NCBI RefSeq assembly: GCF_004803815.1
Contig: NZ_CP012544.1
Location: 930,001 to 994,000 of the forward strand
Source of the DNA: Campylobacter showae
GTDB lineage: Bacteria > Campylobacterota > Campylobacteria > Campylobacterales > Campylobacteraceae
Direction of reading: 5' to 3'
Length of the DNA stretch: 64,000 bases
The translations under genes were made by a program, and so were the position numbers. The notes beneath the pieces were generated by a model. That model made no database searches, was not told where the DNA came from, and was given only the letters and a program-made list of their open reading frames with translations. Positions 6,685-15,714 of the stretch are shown piece after piece. The stretch's first letter is position 1. Each line of letters opens with the position of its first letter.

Positions 6685-7671
6685 TTATAAAATTTCGCGC
6701 CTTAGCTCATCTGCGCTCTTTGGCGAAAGAAGCGCCGGAGCGATGTCAAATACGCTAAATGCGCCGCGCTCACCCTTTTGCGCCAAACGATATGCCGCGC
6801 GGGCGTAGGCAACGAGCACGCTCGCGGTAAATTCCGGATTTGAGTCAAGCTTTAGCGAAAACTCGATCAGATGTTTATTTTCGCCGCGCTCGCCCGTCGC
6901 TCCGCTTCGCAAGACGAATCCTCCGTGAGGGATGCCGCCGTGCTCTTTTTTAAGCGTCGCAAGATCGATAAAATGCACGCTAGTGTCGTAGTCGGCAAAG
7001 TAGTTTGGCATCGTTTTTATCTCATGCTCGATGCGCGCTTTATCGGCGCCGTCCTGCGCCACTACGTAGCACTCGCGCAGGTGCTTTTCGCGCGTGCTAA
7101 GCTTTGGGTTTTCGCCCGCGCGAACTCGCTCCAAGGCGCTTTCTATCGGCACGGTGTATTGGCGTGCGTCCACGACGCCCTTGATCCTGCGGATGGCGTC
7201 GGAGTGGCCTTGGCTCACGCCTTTGCCCCAAAATGTATAACTGCTGCCGTTTTCTAGCACGCTCTCGCCAAATAGTCTATTTAGCGAAAACAGCCCCGGA
7301 TCCCAGCCCACAGCGATAATGCCTACTTTTCCGCCTTTTTTAGCTGCGGCGTCTACTGCGGCGAAGTGCTCTGGGATTTTCGCGTGCGTATCGAAGCTAT
7401 CTACGACGTTAAAATTTAGCGCAAACTCCGGCGTCTGTGTCGGTAGATCCGTCGCGCTACCGCCGCAAAGCACCAAAACGTCAAATTTGCCCTTGTGCGA
7501 TAAAATTTCATCCGCGCTAAATACCGGCGCGCCGCATGTTTTTACCTCGCTTGGATTTCTGCGGCTAAAAACCGCTGTTAATTCTAAATCCTTGCTATTT
7601 TGTGCGGCAAGCTCTACGCCGCGACCCAAATTTCCATATCCTAAAACCGCTATTTTTATTTTTTCGCTCAT
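6685..7671 (-). CDS. ddh: meso-Diaminopimelate dehydrogenase
   Basis: 328 residues, with an N-terminal Rossmann nucleotide-binding motif (LGYGNLGRGV near residue 10). Motifs of the Ddh family follow: CGGSATDLPTQTP, VDSFDTHAKIPEHF, GWDPGLFSLNRL, FWGKGVSQGHSDAIRRIKGV and GGIPHGGFVLRSG. The enzyme makes meso-diaminopimelate from tetrahydrodipicolinate in one NADPH-dependent step, for peptidoglycan and lysine. The ATG has an AAAAGGAT ribosome-binding site. A long-stem hairpin separates it from valS. dapA, which makes the precursor, is also in this window (54727-55623). Confidence 0.88.
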   Translation of the reverse strand: MSEKIKIAVLGYGNLGRGVELAAQNSKDLELTAVFSRRNPSEVKTCGAPVFSADEILSHKGKFDVLVLCGGSATDLPTQTPEFALNFNVVDSFDTHAKIPEHFAAVDAAAKKGGKVGIIAVGWDPGLFSLNRLFGESVLENGSSYTFWGKGVSQGHSDAIRRIKGVVDARQYTVPIESALERVRAGENPKLSTREKHLRECYVVAQDGADKARIEHEIKTMPNYFADYDTSVHFIDLATLKKEHGGIPHGGFVLRSGATGERGENKHLIEFSLKLDSNPEFTASVLVAYARAAYRLAQKGERGAFSVFDIAPALLSPKSADELRREIL

Positions 7672-7707
7672 TTTTTATCCTTTTATTTTTTTAAATTTTT
7701 GCGCATT

Positions 7708-7752
7708 AAACAGTGCGCCGCAGTTTAAATTTAACCGCTCAAGGCACTGTTT
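7708..7752 (-). terminator. Hairpin between valS and ddh
   Basis: AAACAGTGC at 7708-7716 and its perfect complement at 7744-7752 form a 9-bp stem with a 27-base loop, 36 bases after the valS stop. The flanking T run is short, so termination is probable but partial. Confidence 0.45.
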
Positions 7753-7788
7753 GGATCTGCCAAGTCCTAACGCAAAAACCAAAAAATA

Positions 7789-10416
7789 TCAATCGACCGC
7801 TCCCAAATTTGCTAGCTCGCTATCTACCTTTTCTAGCTTTTGCGTCGCGCTAGCTAGTCCTTCGCGGTTGGCTTCGACCACGGCTTGCGGGGCGGAGGCC
7901 ACGAATTTCTCGTTATTTAGCATACTTGATAGCTTTGTTATCTCTTTTTCTAGTTTGGTTTTTTGCGACCGCAGTCGCATGATCACCGCACTCATATCCA
8001 CGCCTTCAAGCGGCACGAAGACTTCTAAATTTTCGCTCACGTCGCGAGCTGCGTTTTCGATTTTATCGTCGCAGAACTCGATCTGCTCGCATTTGGCTAG
8101 CAGTGCGATATAGTTTGTCGCTTCGTTCAAATTTTCGTTTCCGTTTAGCTTGATGAAAGCTTTTGGGATTTTTGAGTTGCCTTGCTCGATGGTTGCCTTT
8201 GCGCGGCGGATCGCGACGATAGCCTCGATCACTAGCTCAAAGGTCTTTTCTATTTGCAAATCGCGCTCGTTAGCTTGCGGATACTCCTCGACCATGATCG
8301 AGCTCGCGTTTTCTAAATTTGAGCCGCTAAGCTCGTGGAAAAGGTATTCGGAGATAAACGGCATGAATGGGCTAAGTAGCCTCATCGCTTCTTTAAATAT
8401 CGCTCCAAGCTCTTTTACGCTGCCTTTGTCGGCTTTGCTAAGCTCGATACCCCAGTCGCAAAACTCATCCCATAAAAATTTATAAATCGCGTTTGCCGCA
8501 TCGTTAAAGCGGTAGGCGTCTATGTTTTCTCGCACTTCGCGCACGCACTCGTTAAATCGGCTTAGCATGTATTTGCCAAGCTTCGTTTCGATTTTGGCGT
8601 CGCTTAAATTTGCAAATTTAGACTCGTTTAGCAGCAGGTATTTGCTCGCGTTGTAAAGCTTGTTCGTAAAATTTCTCACTAGCTTCATCTTTTCGTCGCT
8701 TAGCTTTATGTCGCGTCCCTGCACGGCAAGTAGCGCAAGCGTAAAGCGCAAGATATCGGCGCTGTACTCCTCGATGCTAACGAGCGGGTCGATGACGTTG
8801 CCTAGGCTCTTGCTCATCTTTCTGCCCTGCTCGTCTTTAACTAAAGCGTGCAGATAGATATCGTCAAACGGCAGCTTACCAAGCGCGTTTTCGCCCTGAA
8901 ACATCATCCTAGCCACCCAGAAAAACAAAATATCAAAGCCGGTGATCAGTAGGTTGTTCGGGTAAAATTCGGCCAAATCGCCCTCAAACCATTTCTCGTT
9001 TTTTAGCTCCTCGCCGTTGCCCCAGCCAAGCGTGCTAAACGGCCAAAGCCCCGAGCTAAACCATGTATCAAGGACGTCCGGGTCTTGATGGAAATTTGCG
9101 CTTTTGCATTTTGGGCACTGCGTCGGTTCGCCTTCGTCCACCCACTCGTGTCCGCACTCATTACAGTAAAATACCGGGATCTGATGTCCCCACCATAGCT
9201 GGCGCGAGATACACCAGTCGCGAAGCTCGCGCATCCAGGCGTTAAAGCTGTTTATCCAGTGCGCCGGGTAAAATTTAGCTAATCCTTCGCCGACCTTTGC
9301 GATCGCGTCGTCCGCGATCTGTTTTTTGACGAACCACTGCTTTGAGATGTAGGGCTCGACGACGTTTTTGCAGCGGTAACAGTAGCCGACTTGATTTTCG
9401 TAGTCTTCGATCTTCTCGACGTTTCCGAGCTTTTCTAGCTCTGCTACGATGACGTCTCTGGCTTCAAGCCTTTCTAGCCCCTTAAACTGCGCGCACTGCT
9501 CGTTTAGGATACCTTTTTCGTCAAAAACGGTGATAAATTTTAGATCGTGTCTTTTGCCGACCTCGTAGTCGTTAGTGTCGTGCGCCGGGGTGACTTTAAC
9601 AAGACCCGTTCCAAACTCCATATCGACGTGCTCGTCGGCGATGATCTCGATCTCGCGACCGATTATCGGTAGGACGACTTTTTTGCCGATCAAATTTTTA
9701 TAGCGCTCGTCGTTTGGATTGACCATTACCGCTGTATCACCGAAGTAGGTTTCAGGACGTGTAGTCGCCACAACAATAAATTTATCTTGTTCTCCCGCTA
9801 GGTAGTATCTTAGGTGATAAAGCTTGCCTTTGTTTTCCTTGTGTTCGACCTCGATGTCACTGAGCGCGCCGTCGTGCGTACACCAGTTTATCATGTAGTT
9901 TTCGCGTACGATGAGCCCTTTTTCGTAGAGATTTACGAAAGCCTTTTTGACGGCTATTCTTAGTCCCTCATCCATCGTAAATCTTTGGCGCGACCATGCC
10001 GGCGAGATGCCTAGTTTTCGCATCTGGTGAACGATCATTCCGCCGCTTTTTTCTTTCCATTCCCAGACTTTTTCTACGAATTTTTCGCGTCCAAGTTCCT
10101 CTTTTTTGATACCTTGGGCTAGGAGCTGCTTTTCAACGACGTTTTGCGTGGCGATACCTGCATGATCAAGGCCCGGCTGCCACAGCGTTTTGTAGCCGTC
10201 CATTCTTTTGTAGCGCGTCATTATGTCTTGCAGGGTAAAGGTTAGGGCGTGCCCGATATGAAGCGAGCCCGTTACGTTTGGAGGCGGCATCATGATGCAA
10301 AATTTACGGCCGTCTTTGCGTATGTTTTTGTTCGCGTCTATCTCGAAATATCCGCGTTCTTCCCAAATTTTATAAAATTTATCTTCTACTTCTTTTGCGT
10401 CGTAAAATTCCGCCAT
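7789..10416 (-). CDS. valS: Valyl-tRNA synthetase
   Basis: 875 residues, the normal length for bacterial ValRS. It has the class I signatures HIGH (in PPNVTGSLHIGHALT) and KMSKS (in [14 protein letters not shown]). Between them is the CP1 editing domain with the TTRPETYFGDTAVMVNP block, plus zinc-type cysteine pairs (YCNECGHEW and QCPKCKSANF). The anticodon-binding domain and a C-terminal coiled-coil arm (last 65 or so residues) are present. It charges tRNA-Val in the cytoplasm. The start ATG has AAGGAT upstream. A TAAAAT -10 candidate lies at 10451-10456 on the minus strand. Confidence 0.97.
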   Translation of the reverse strand: MAEFYDAKEVEDKFYKIWEERGYFEIDANKNIRKDGRKFCIMMPPPNVTGSLHIGHALTFTLQDIMTRYKRMDGYKTLWQPGLDHAGIATQNVVEKQLLAQGIKKEELGREKFVEKVWEWKEKSGGMIVHQMRKLGISPAWSRQRFTMDEGLRIAVKKAFVNLYEKGLIVRENYMINWCTHDGALSDIEVEHKENKGKLYHLRYYLAGEQDKFIVVATTRPETYFGDTAVMVNPNDERYKNLIGKKVVLPIIGREIEIIADEHVDMEFGTGLVKVTPAHDTNDYEVGKRHDLKFITVFDEKGILNEQCAQFKGLERLEARDVIVAELEKLGNVEKIEDYENQVGYCYRCKNVVEPYISKQWFVKKQIADDAIAKVGEGLAKFYPAHWINSFNAWMRELRDWCISRQLWWGHQIPVFYCNECGHEWVDEGEPTQCPKCKSANFHQDPDVLDTWFSSGLWPFSTLGWGNGEELKNEKWFEGDLAEFYPNNLLITGFDILFFWVARMMFQGENALGKLPFDDIYLHALVKDEQGRKMSKSLGNVIDPLVSIEEYSADILRFTLALLAVQGRDIKLSDEKMKLVRNFTNKLYNASKYLLLNESKFANLSDAKIETKLGKYMLSRFNECVREVRENIDAYRFNDAANAIYKFLWDEFCDWGIELSKADKGSVKELGAIFKEAMRLLSPFMPFISEYLFHELSGSNLENASSIMVEEYPQANERDLQIEKTFELVIEAIVAIRRAKATIEQGNSKIPKAFIKLNGNENLNEATNYIALLAKCEQIEFCDDKIENAARDVSENLEVFVPLEGVDMSAVIMRLRSQKTKLEKEITKLSSMLNNEKFVASAPQAVVEANREGLASATQKLEKVDSELANLGAVD

Positions 10417-10515
10417 ATTTTATCCTTAATAATTGTTTAAAAAATGTCGGATTTTACTACAAATTTGCTAATAGTATGTTTAAAATTAGGTTGTTTTTAA
10501 GAATAGGCAAAGAAA

Positions 10516-10541
10516 GCGAAGCGGCTAAAAAACCGCTTCGC
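10516..10541 (-). terminator. Terminator of the alpha-2-macroglobulin gene
   Basis: A 9-bp perfect stem (GCGAAGCGG 10516-10524 with CCGCTTCGC 10533-10541) and 8-base loop is followed on the minus strand by TTTCTTTG. It lies just after the stop at 10549 and looks like a good intrinsic terminator. Confidence 0.75.
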
Positions 10542-10548
10542 AAAAGGA

Positions 10549-13500
10549 TTATTTGACGATAAATTCGTGCTGAGCTAGATCGTAGTCGCTCATGCTCTCG
10601 TCGTACATGTTTTCCGTGATGACCGCAGGCAGCATGCATTTACCGCTCATGACGACGCGAAGAGGCGTATAAAGCACGTGAGCATCCTTGCTAGCGTCCA
10701 AGCTATAAAAGCTCAAAACTCTGTCGTCCTCGATATTTTGATGCTCGAGTGTTAAAGAGTTTTTCGTAGCTTCCGTTCTAACGTTAGGTACGATGTTTTC
10801 GTTTACCACCTCAAGGCAAGGGCTGATCGTTTCGTTTATCACGCCGTTTCTGATAAACTCATTCGTTTTTAGCGATAGCTTAGAGTAGATGATATCGTTT
10901 ACCTTAAGCGCGTTGATATCGATCTCTTTGCCGTCTTTGCCGACGAAGGTTCTATAGATATCAAGCCCCTTCTTGTCAAATTTGTGATTTACGTCTAGCT
11001 TTTTATAGCCTGACGCGCTAACGCCTAGATACACGGCTGCGCCGTTTTCAGGTACGATAGTAATCTCAGGCTTTTTAGGAGCGATGTTGATAGCTCCGCG
11101 GCCGTCGAAATTTAGATCGTGTCCGTCGGCGATAAGCTTAAATTTGTTCTCGCTTGAGACGTCTTTAATATAGGCTCTTAGCGCTCTTAGCGTAAATGCG
11201 CGCTCCTGCGTCGAATGTAGCTTATCGACGCGAGCGATCAGGTAGTCGGCTAGCTCGTCGCTAAATGCGTTTTTCTCAAAGTGATTAGCGTGTAAAAGCA
11301 GCATAAAGGCCTTGTTTCTGATCTCTGAACCGAAGTTATCTGCTAGCTCTTTTTCGCGGTTATAGGTCGATTTATTTAGCTCTTTTAGTACTTTTTCGCT
11401 TTCTTTATTTAGTCCCTCGTTTTTGAGGATCGCAGCCATCAAGTAGCCCTCAAGGGCGCTGCCTTGGTATCTCTTTTGATCGTATAGAGCATTTAGCTTT
11501 GATCTATCGAGTTTCTTTTGCGTGCTTAGGACGTAGGCTGCGTAAAGAGCTTGGAAGTTGTCGTTGCTACCAAACGCCCTTAACCAGTCGATCGCTTTAT
11601 TTTTTACGTGGCTATCAAGCGCAAAGCCTGATTTTTCAAGCGCAAACAGCATATCGATAGAGTAGATAGAAGCAAAGTTGTTCGTGTAGCCTAGCTGATT
11701 CCAGTAGCCGATGCTGCCGTCTGTTTTTTGCATATTGACGACGTCTTGTATGCCCGCTTCGACGAATCTTCTTCTATCGGCTTCTTTTGCTTTAGCTTCT
11801 TTAGAATCATCTCCGCCAAGCACTAGGAAATTTAGCTCAAAAAGCTTACTTGAGCGCTGTTCGGCGCATCCGTAAGGGTAGTTTACGAGCTTGTCGCTAT
11901 TTGCGCTTAGTACGCCTTTTATAGAGCTTGAGGCGTCGATCCTGATGCGTTTAAACTCGCTGTCAAGCTTAAATGTTTTCTCTACGGTAGCCTGGAAATT
12001 TTTAGCGTAGGTGCTAAGCGGATAGGCGTGGATGACGTCAAGCTTTTGCGAGTATGTATAGCCGTTTTTGCCGTCGTTTGCGGTGAAATTTATATATGAT
12101 TTGCCCGTAGCGTTAGCATCGATGACGAAATTTAATTTCGCATTTTCGTTAGGTTTTAGCTCGATGCTATCGACTGCTAGCTGTGCGTTTAGGTTCGTAT
12201 CTATGCTTAGAGCAACGGTTTTTGGCTCTTTAGTCGTGTTTATCACTCTTAGCGTGTAGTTTACCTGATCGCCTTGGATCAAATACGCCGTTTGCGTCGG
12301 TTTTAGGATGATATCGTCTTTTACCTTGACTGCGTTTACGCTAAAGCCGAGCTTATCGCCGATGACGCTAAGTACGGCCAAATTTATCTCGGAGTTAAAG
12401 TCGCTAGGTACCTCTACGTCAAAGTTCGCTACGCCGTCCGCACCCGCTTTTGCGGTTTGCATTTTGATGTAGGTTTTGACGTTTTTCTTATCGACCGGGC
12501 TAGCAAATTTAGCCATTCTCATCTCCATGAGAGCAGCTGCCGCGTCGCCGCCGAAGCTTAGTACTTTACCGTCTTTTTTAAATCCGCTCAAATTTGCATA
12601 GATGTCGTAGTCAAGCACGCCGTCGTTTAAAATTTTGTCAAAAAAGTCAAGCGGACTCTTTAGCTTTTGATTTGTTACTTGTAACACGCCTTCATCAACC
12701 GCAAATAGCGTAACCTCCGCATTTGGCTCGGTTTTTACGGTAGTTTTAAATTTGGAGTTTGACTTGACGACTTTCGGCGCTTCGATGCTGACATTTGTCG
12801 CTCGGTATGATTTATCCGCTTTTGCATAGACTTTATCGTAGGTTCTAAACGGCAAGACGTCGTTATCTGCCACGCGCATAATGGATGCGGTTATATAAAG
12901 TCCCTCAAAATCGAAGTCAAGGTCAAATTTGGCGTTTGCGACGTTGTTTTCTATATTTACGACTTTATACTTTTTGACGTTTTCTGACTCGACCGTGATG
13001 ATGCCGATACCGCTTTTTAGCACAGAGCTAACGTCTACGTTTAGCGAGTCGCCTTTTTTATAGACTTTTTGGTTCAGCTTGATTTTGGCTTTAGCTAGCT
13101 CTTTTGTCGGTTGCAACGTGCCGCCGTAGTCCCAGCCGCTAACATATATATCTAAATTTGCCGAGTGGCCGCTTAGGATATCGGAAACCACGACTATGAA
13201 GTCGCCGCTTTGATTGAAATCATAAACGAATTCGTTACCGCTAAGAGTATCGCTAAAGACCTTTTCGTAGCGTTTGTTCCATTTTAGATAGCCTTCTTTG
13301 TCGTAGTTGTATTCCCAGATCGCTTTTTTGATCTCGACGGCTTTTTGTCTATCTTTTAACTCCTCGTCTTTAAGCGGATCGACACTGACAAAATTTAGCG
13401 TTAGTTTGGAGTTTGAGTCGATGTAGGTGTCGTTTGCTCTGACGCCGACCATCACGTCAAAAGGATATACGCTAAAGTCGTTGCTAGCACTTACGTTTTT

Positions 13501-15714
13501 GCCGTCATCGTTAATGGTAAATACCGCGGTGCCTTTTAAAATGCTTGCGATTTTGCCTTTATTTTGTAGCTTAAACGCAGTCGCGCCTTTACCTTCGTTG
13601 TCTAGAGTGACTGGTTTAGTAAACTGATCTAGGCCGTTTGCAGCGTATTCGCCGTTGCTAAATTTATACTCTTTAAATTTATCGTTTTTGTAATCTTGTT
13701 GATATAAATTTAACGCCACATCGCCTTCGAGATTAGCCGCCGCTCCGCCAAAAAGGTAGTTGCTTTGCAGTTTTACGTCTATTAGATCGTCTAGAGCGTA
13801 AATTTGCTTATCTAGCTTAACTTCGTTTTTGATGCGTTGCGGAGTGAATGACTCGACTGAAAAGTCGTAGCTATCGATGATTTTATTTGCAAAGATCACT
13901 TCAAATTTAAACGTTCCGGTTAGTCCTGAGTTTACCGGCTCGTCGAAATTTATCACGCCAAGCTCGGTGGTGTTTACGCCTTTATTTAGGATCACTTTGT
14001 TTTGCGGATCTCTGATTTTTAGCTTAACGGGCATGTTTGAGAGGCTCTTAAACAGCGCGTTTTTGATGATGATCTCGCCTTTTATGTTTTCCTGCGGACG
14101 TATGATGTTACTAGCAAAATGCAAATACGCGCTATACGTTTCGCTTCTATCTTTGGCGTCTAAATTTGACTCCTCGTTTAGGCGTTTGTTCTGCGATAGG
14201 GCGATGAAGCTTTGCTCTTTACCTAGCGTTAAAACTGCGCTTGAGACGTCCTTGCCGATGTCTTTTTTATTAAATTTAAATACGCCTTCGTCGTTTGTGA
14301 TGCCGCTTGCGATGAGATTGTTTTTAGTGGAGTAAATTTTGACGTCCGCGTTTGCGACCACTTCGTTTTTACTCAAGCGGTTGGCAAATAAAAACACCTC
14401 GTCTTTTGAAACCTTCATGCTTAGGCCGATATCGGTTAGATAGACCGCTTTTTGTACGCTTTTGTCTTTGTCGTAGTAGACCGTGACTAGATAAACTCCA
14501 TCTCCGCCCTCGGCAAAGTCAAGCTTGATCTTACTTTTTTGCATTTCGTTTTGAGCGCCACCGATCTCGTAGTTTTTGCTAGCTACTTCCTCGGCGTAGT
14601 TATCCAAAGGAGTCTCGGTAAAATTTAAAAAGTATCTTAAATTTTGCTCTTTTAGCTTTTCGACGACGACTTTAGCGGTGTTTGTGTTCACGCTTTTTAT
14701 GCCGATCTCGCCCATGTTAGACATATACGTGCCGCTATCTGTAAACTCCAAAAACGGCTTTAGATCGCCAAAAGCGACGTTAAAGGTGGAGTTTTCTCGT
14801 AGCATCGAGTAGTCGTCGCCAAAGCCCTTGTAGAAGGTGACTTTGTAGGTTGTCTGCGGTTTGAAGTCTTTACTAGTAATGTCGATATAGTAGTAGTAAT
14901 ACTCGCCGTCGGCGTTTTGGTGGCTAGTATACTCCATTTCGCCAACTTCAAAGCTATTTACGCCATCGACCTTGATAAATTTTTTAATATTATCAGAATC
15001 TATCCAATCTTTAAGATAGAGTCTAGCCGCTAGTTTGCCGTTATCTAGGCTGATGCCTTCGACTTCGTTTAAAAACATAGTCTTGGCTTTTGGCTTATCG
15101 ACGAAATTTTCATCTGGATTTGAGACTTTTTGCACGACCTCAAAACTATCGGCTAAATTTATACCCGAAGTATTTTTGAGGTTTTTAGAAACCGAAAATA
15201 CTAAATTGTCGCCGCTTTCAAGTAACTTTATCTGAAAACTTTTAGGCGTTTTGGCTACGATTTTATATTTGATGTTTTGCTTGGCCAAATTTTGCTTGTC
15301 GTAAATTTTAAAATTCGCGGCAAACTCATCCTCGCTAACATTATCGTTAAATACCGCTAAAAAGGTATCTCCGGAGTACTCTATCATGTTTGATAGCACG
15401 AAATCTCCGCCGTAAAATTTAACCTTACTCTCGCCTTTTTTGCACGAGTAGCTTACGCCTTTTGCAAGAGGCTTTTTAGGGCAAAAGAAAATCGAGTCTG
15501 ATCCATACTCAAAGGCTCCCGTTATCTCGGGCGAACACTCGATTATCTTTTTGTGCGTGACCTTGCCGATGAGAGACTGTTCGTTTTGGGCGTATTTTAC
15601 GCCAATGCTTACCGAGCCATCGTCTAATGCTCTGCTTGAGCCGTCAAGCGTAAAGGCGCCTAAATTTGCTACCAAGATGCAGCTTAGGCTTAAGCCGACC
15701 AGCTTTAAACGCAT
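10549..15714 (-). CDS. Bacterial alpha-2-macroglobulin (thioester protease trap)
   Basis: 1721 residues with an N-terminal signal peptide (about residues 1-20). A Cys at position 12 does not form a canonical lipobox, so soluble periplasmic location is more likely than lipoprotein. MG domains follow, then a thioester motif GCAEQ (Cys1283) in the complement-like alpha-alpha barrel. Such proteins trap proteases in the periplasm through the thioester. The start ATG overlaps the pbpC stop (TAATG) behind AAGGAGG, so the pair is translationally coupled. Alpha-2-macroglobulin with PBP1C is a recurrent bacterial pairing thought to guard and repair the wall. Length is close to E. coli YfhM. Confidence 0.92.
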   Translation of the reverse strand: MRLKLVGLSLSCILVANLGAFTLDGSSRALDDGSVSIGVKYAQNEQSLIGKVTHKKIIECSPEITGAFEYGSDSIFFCPKKPLAKGVSYSCKKGESKVKFYGGDFVLSNMIEYSGDTFLAVFNDNVSEDEFAANFKIYDKQNLAKQNIKYKIVAKTPKSFQIKLLESGDNLVFSVSKNLKNTSGINLADSFEVVQKVSNPDENFVDKPKAKTMFLNEVEGISLDNGKLAARLYLKDWIDSDNIKKFIKVDGVNSFEVGEMEYTSHQNADGEYYYYYIDITSKDFKPQTTYKVTFYKGFGDDYSMLRENSTFNVAFGDLKPFLEFTDSGTYMSNMGEIGIKSVNTNTAKVVVEKLKEQNLRYFLNFTETPLDNYAEEVASKNYEIGGAQNEMQKSKIKLDFAEGGDGVYLVTVYYDKDKSVQKAVYLTDIGLSMKVSKDEVFLFANRLSKNEVVANADVKIYSTKNNLIASGITNDEGVFKFNKKDIGKDVSSAVLTLGKEQSFIALSQNKRLNEESNLDAKDRSETYSAYLHFASNIIRPQENIKGEIIIKNALFKSLSNMPVKLKIRDPQNKVILNKGVNTTELGVINFDEPVNSGLTGTFKFEVIFANKIIDSYDFSVESFTPQRIKNEVKLDKQIYALDDLIDVKLQSNYLFGGAAANLEGDVALNLYQQDYKNDKFKEYKFSNGEYAANGLDQFTKPVTLDNEGKGATAFKLQNKGKIASILKGTAVFTINDDGKNVSASNDFSVYPFDVMVGVRANDTYIDSNSKLTLNFVSVDPLKDEELKDRQKAVEIKKAIWEYNYDKEGYLKWNKRYEKVFSDTLSGNEFVYDFNQSGDFIVVVSDILSGHSANLDIYVSGWDYGGTLQPTKELAKAKIKLNQKVYKKGDSLNVDVSSVLKSGIGIITVESENVKKYKVVNIENNVANAKFDLDFDFEGLYITASIMRVADNDVLPFRTYDKVYAKADKSYRATNVSIEAPKVVKSNSKFKTTVKTEPNAEVTLFAVDEGVLQVTNQKLKSPLDFFDKILNDGVLDYDIYANLSGFKKDGKVLSFGGDAAAALMEMRMAKFASPVDKKNVKTYIKMQTAKAGADGVANFDVEVPSDFNSEINLAVLSVIGDKLGFSVNAVKVKDDIILKPTQTAYLIQGDQVNYTLRVINTTKEPKTVALSIDTNLNAQLAVDSIELKPNENAKLNFVIDANATGKSYINFTANDGKNGYTYSQKLDVIHAYPLSTYAKNFQATVEKTFKLDSEFKRIRIDASSSIKGVLSANSDKLVNYPYGCAEQRSSKLFELNFLVLGGDDSKEAKAKEADRRRFVEAGIQDVVNMQKTDGSIGYWNQLGYTNNFASIYSIDMLFALEKSGFALDSHVKNKAIDWLRAFGSNDNFQALYAAYVLSTQKKLDRSKLNALYDQKRYQGSALEGYLMAAILKNEGLNKESEKVLKELNKSTYNREKELADNFGSEIRNKAFMLLLHANHFEKNAFSDELADYLIARVDKLHSTQERAFTLRALRAYIKDVSSENKFKLIADGHDLNFDGRGAINIAPKKPEITIVPENGAAVYLGVSASGYKKLDVNHKFDKKGLDIYRTFVGKDGKEIDINALKVNDIIYSKLSLKTNEFIRNGVINETISPCLEVVNENIVPNVRTEATKNSLTLEHQNIEDDRVLSFYSLDASKDAHVLYTPLRVVMSGKCMLPAVITENMYDESMSDYDLAQHEFIVK

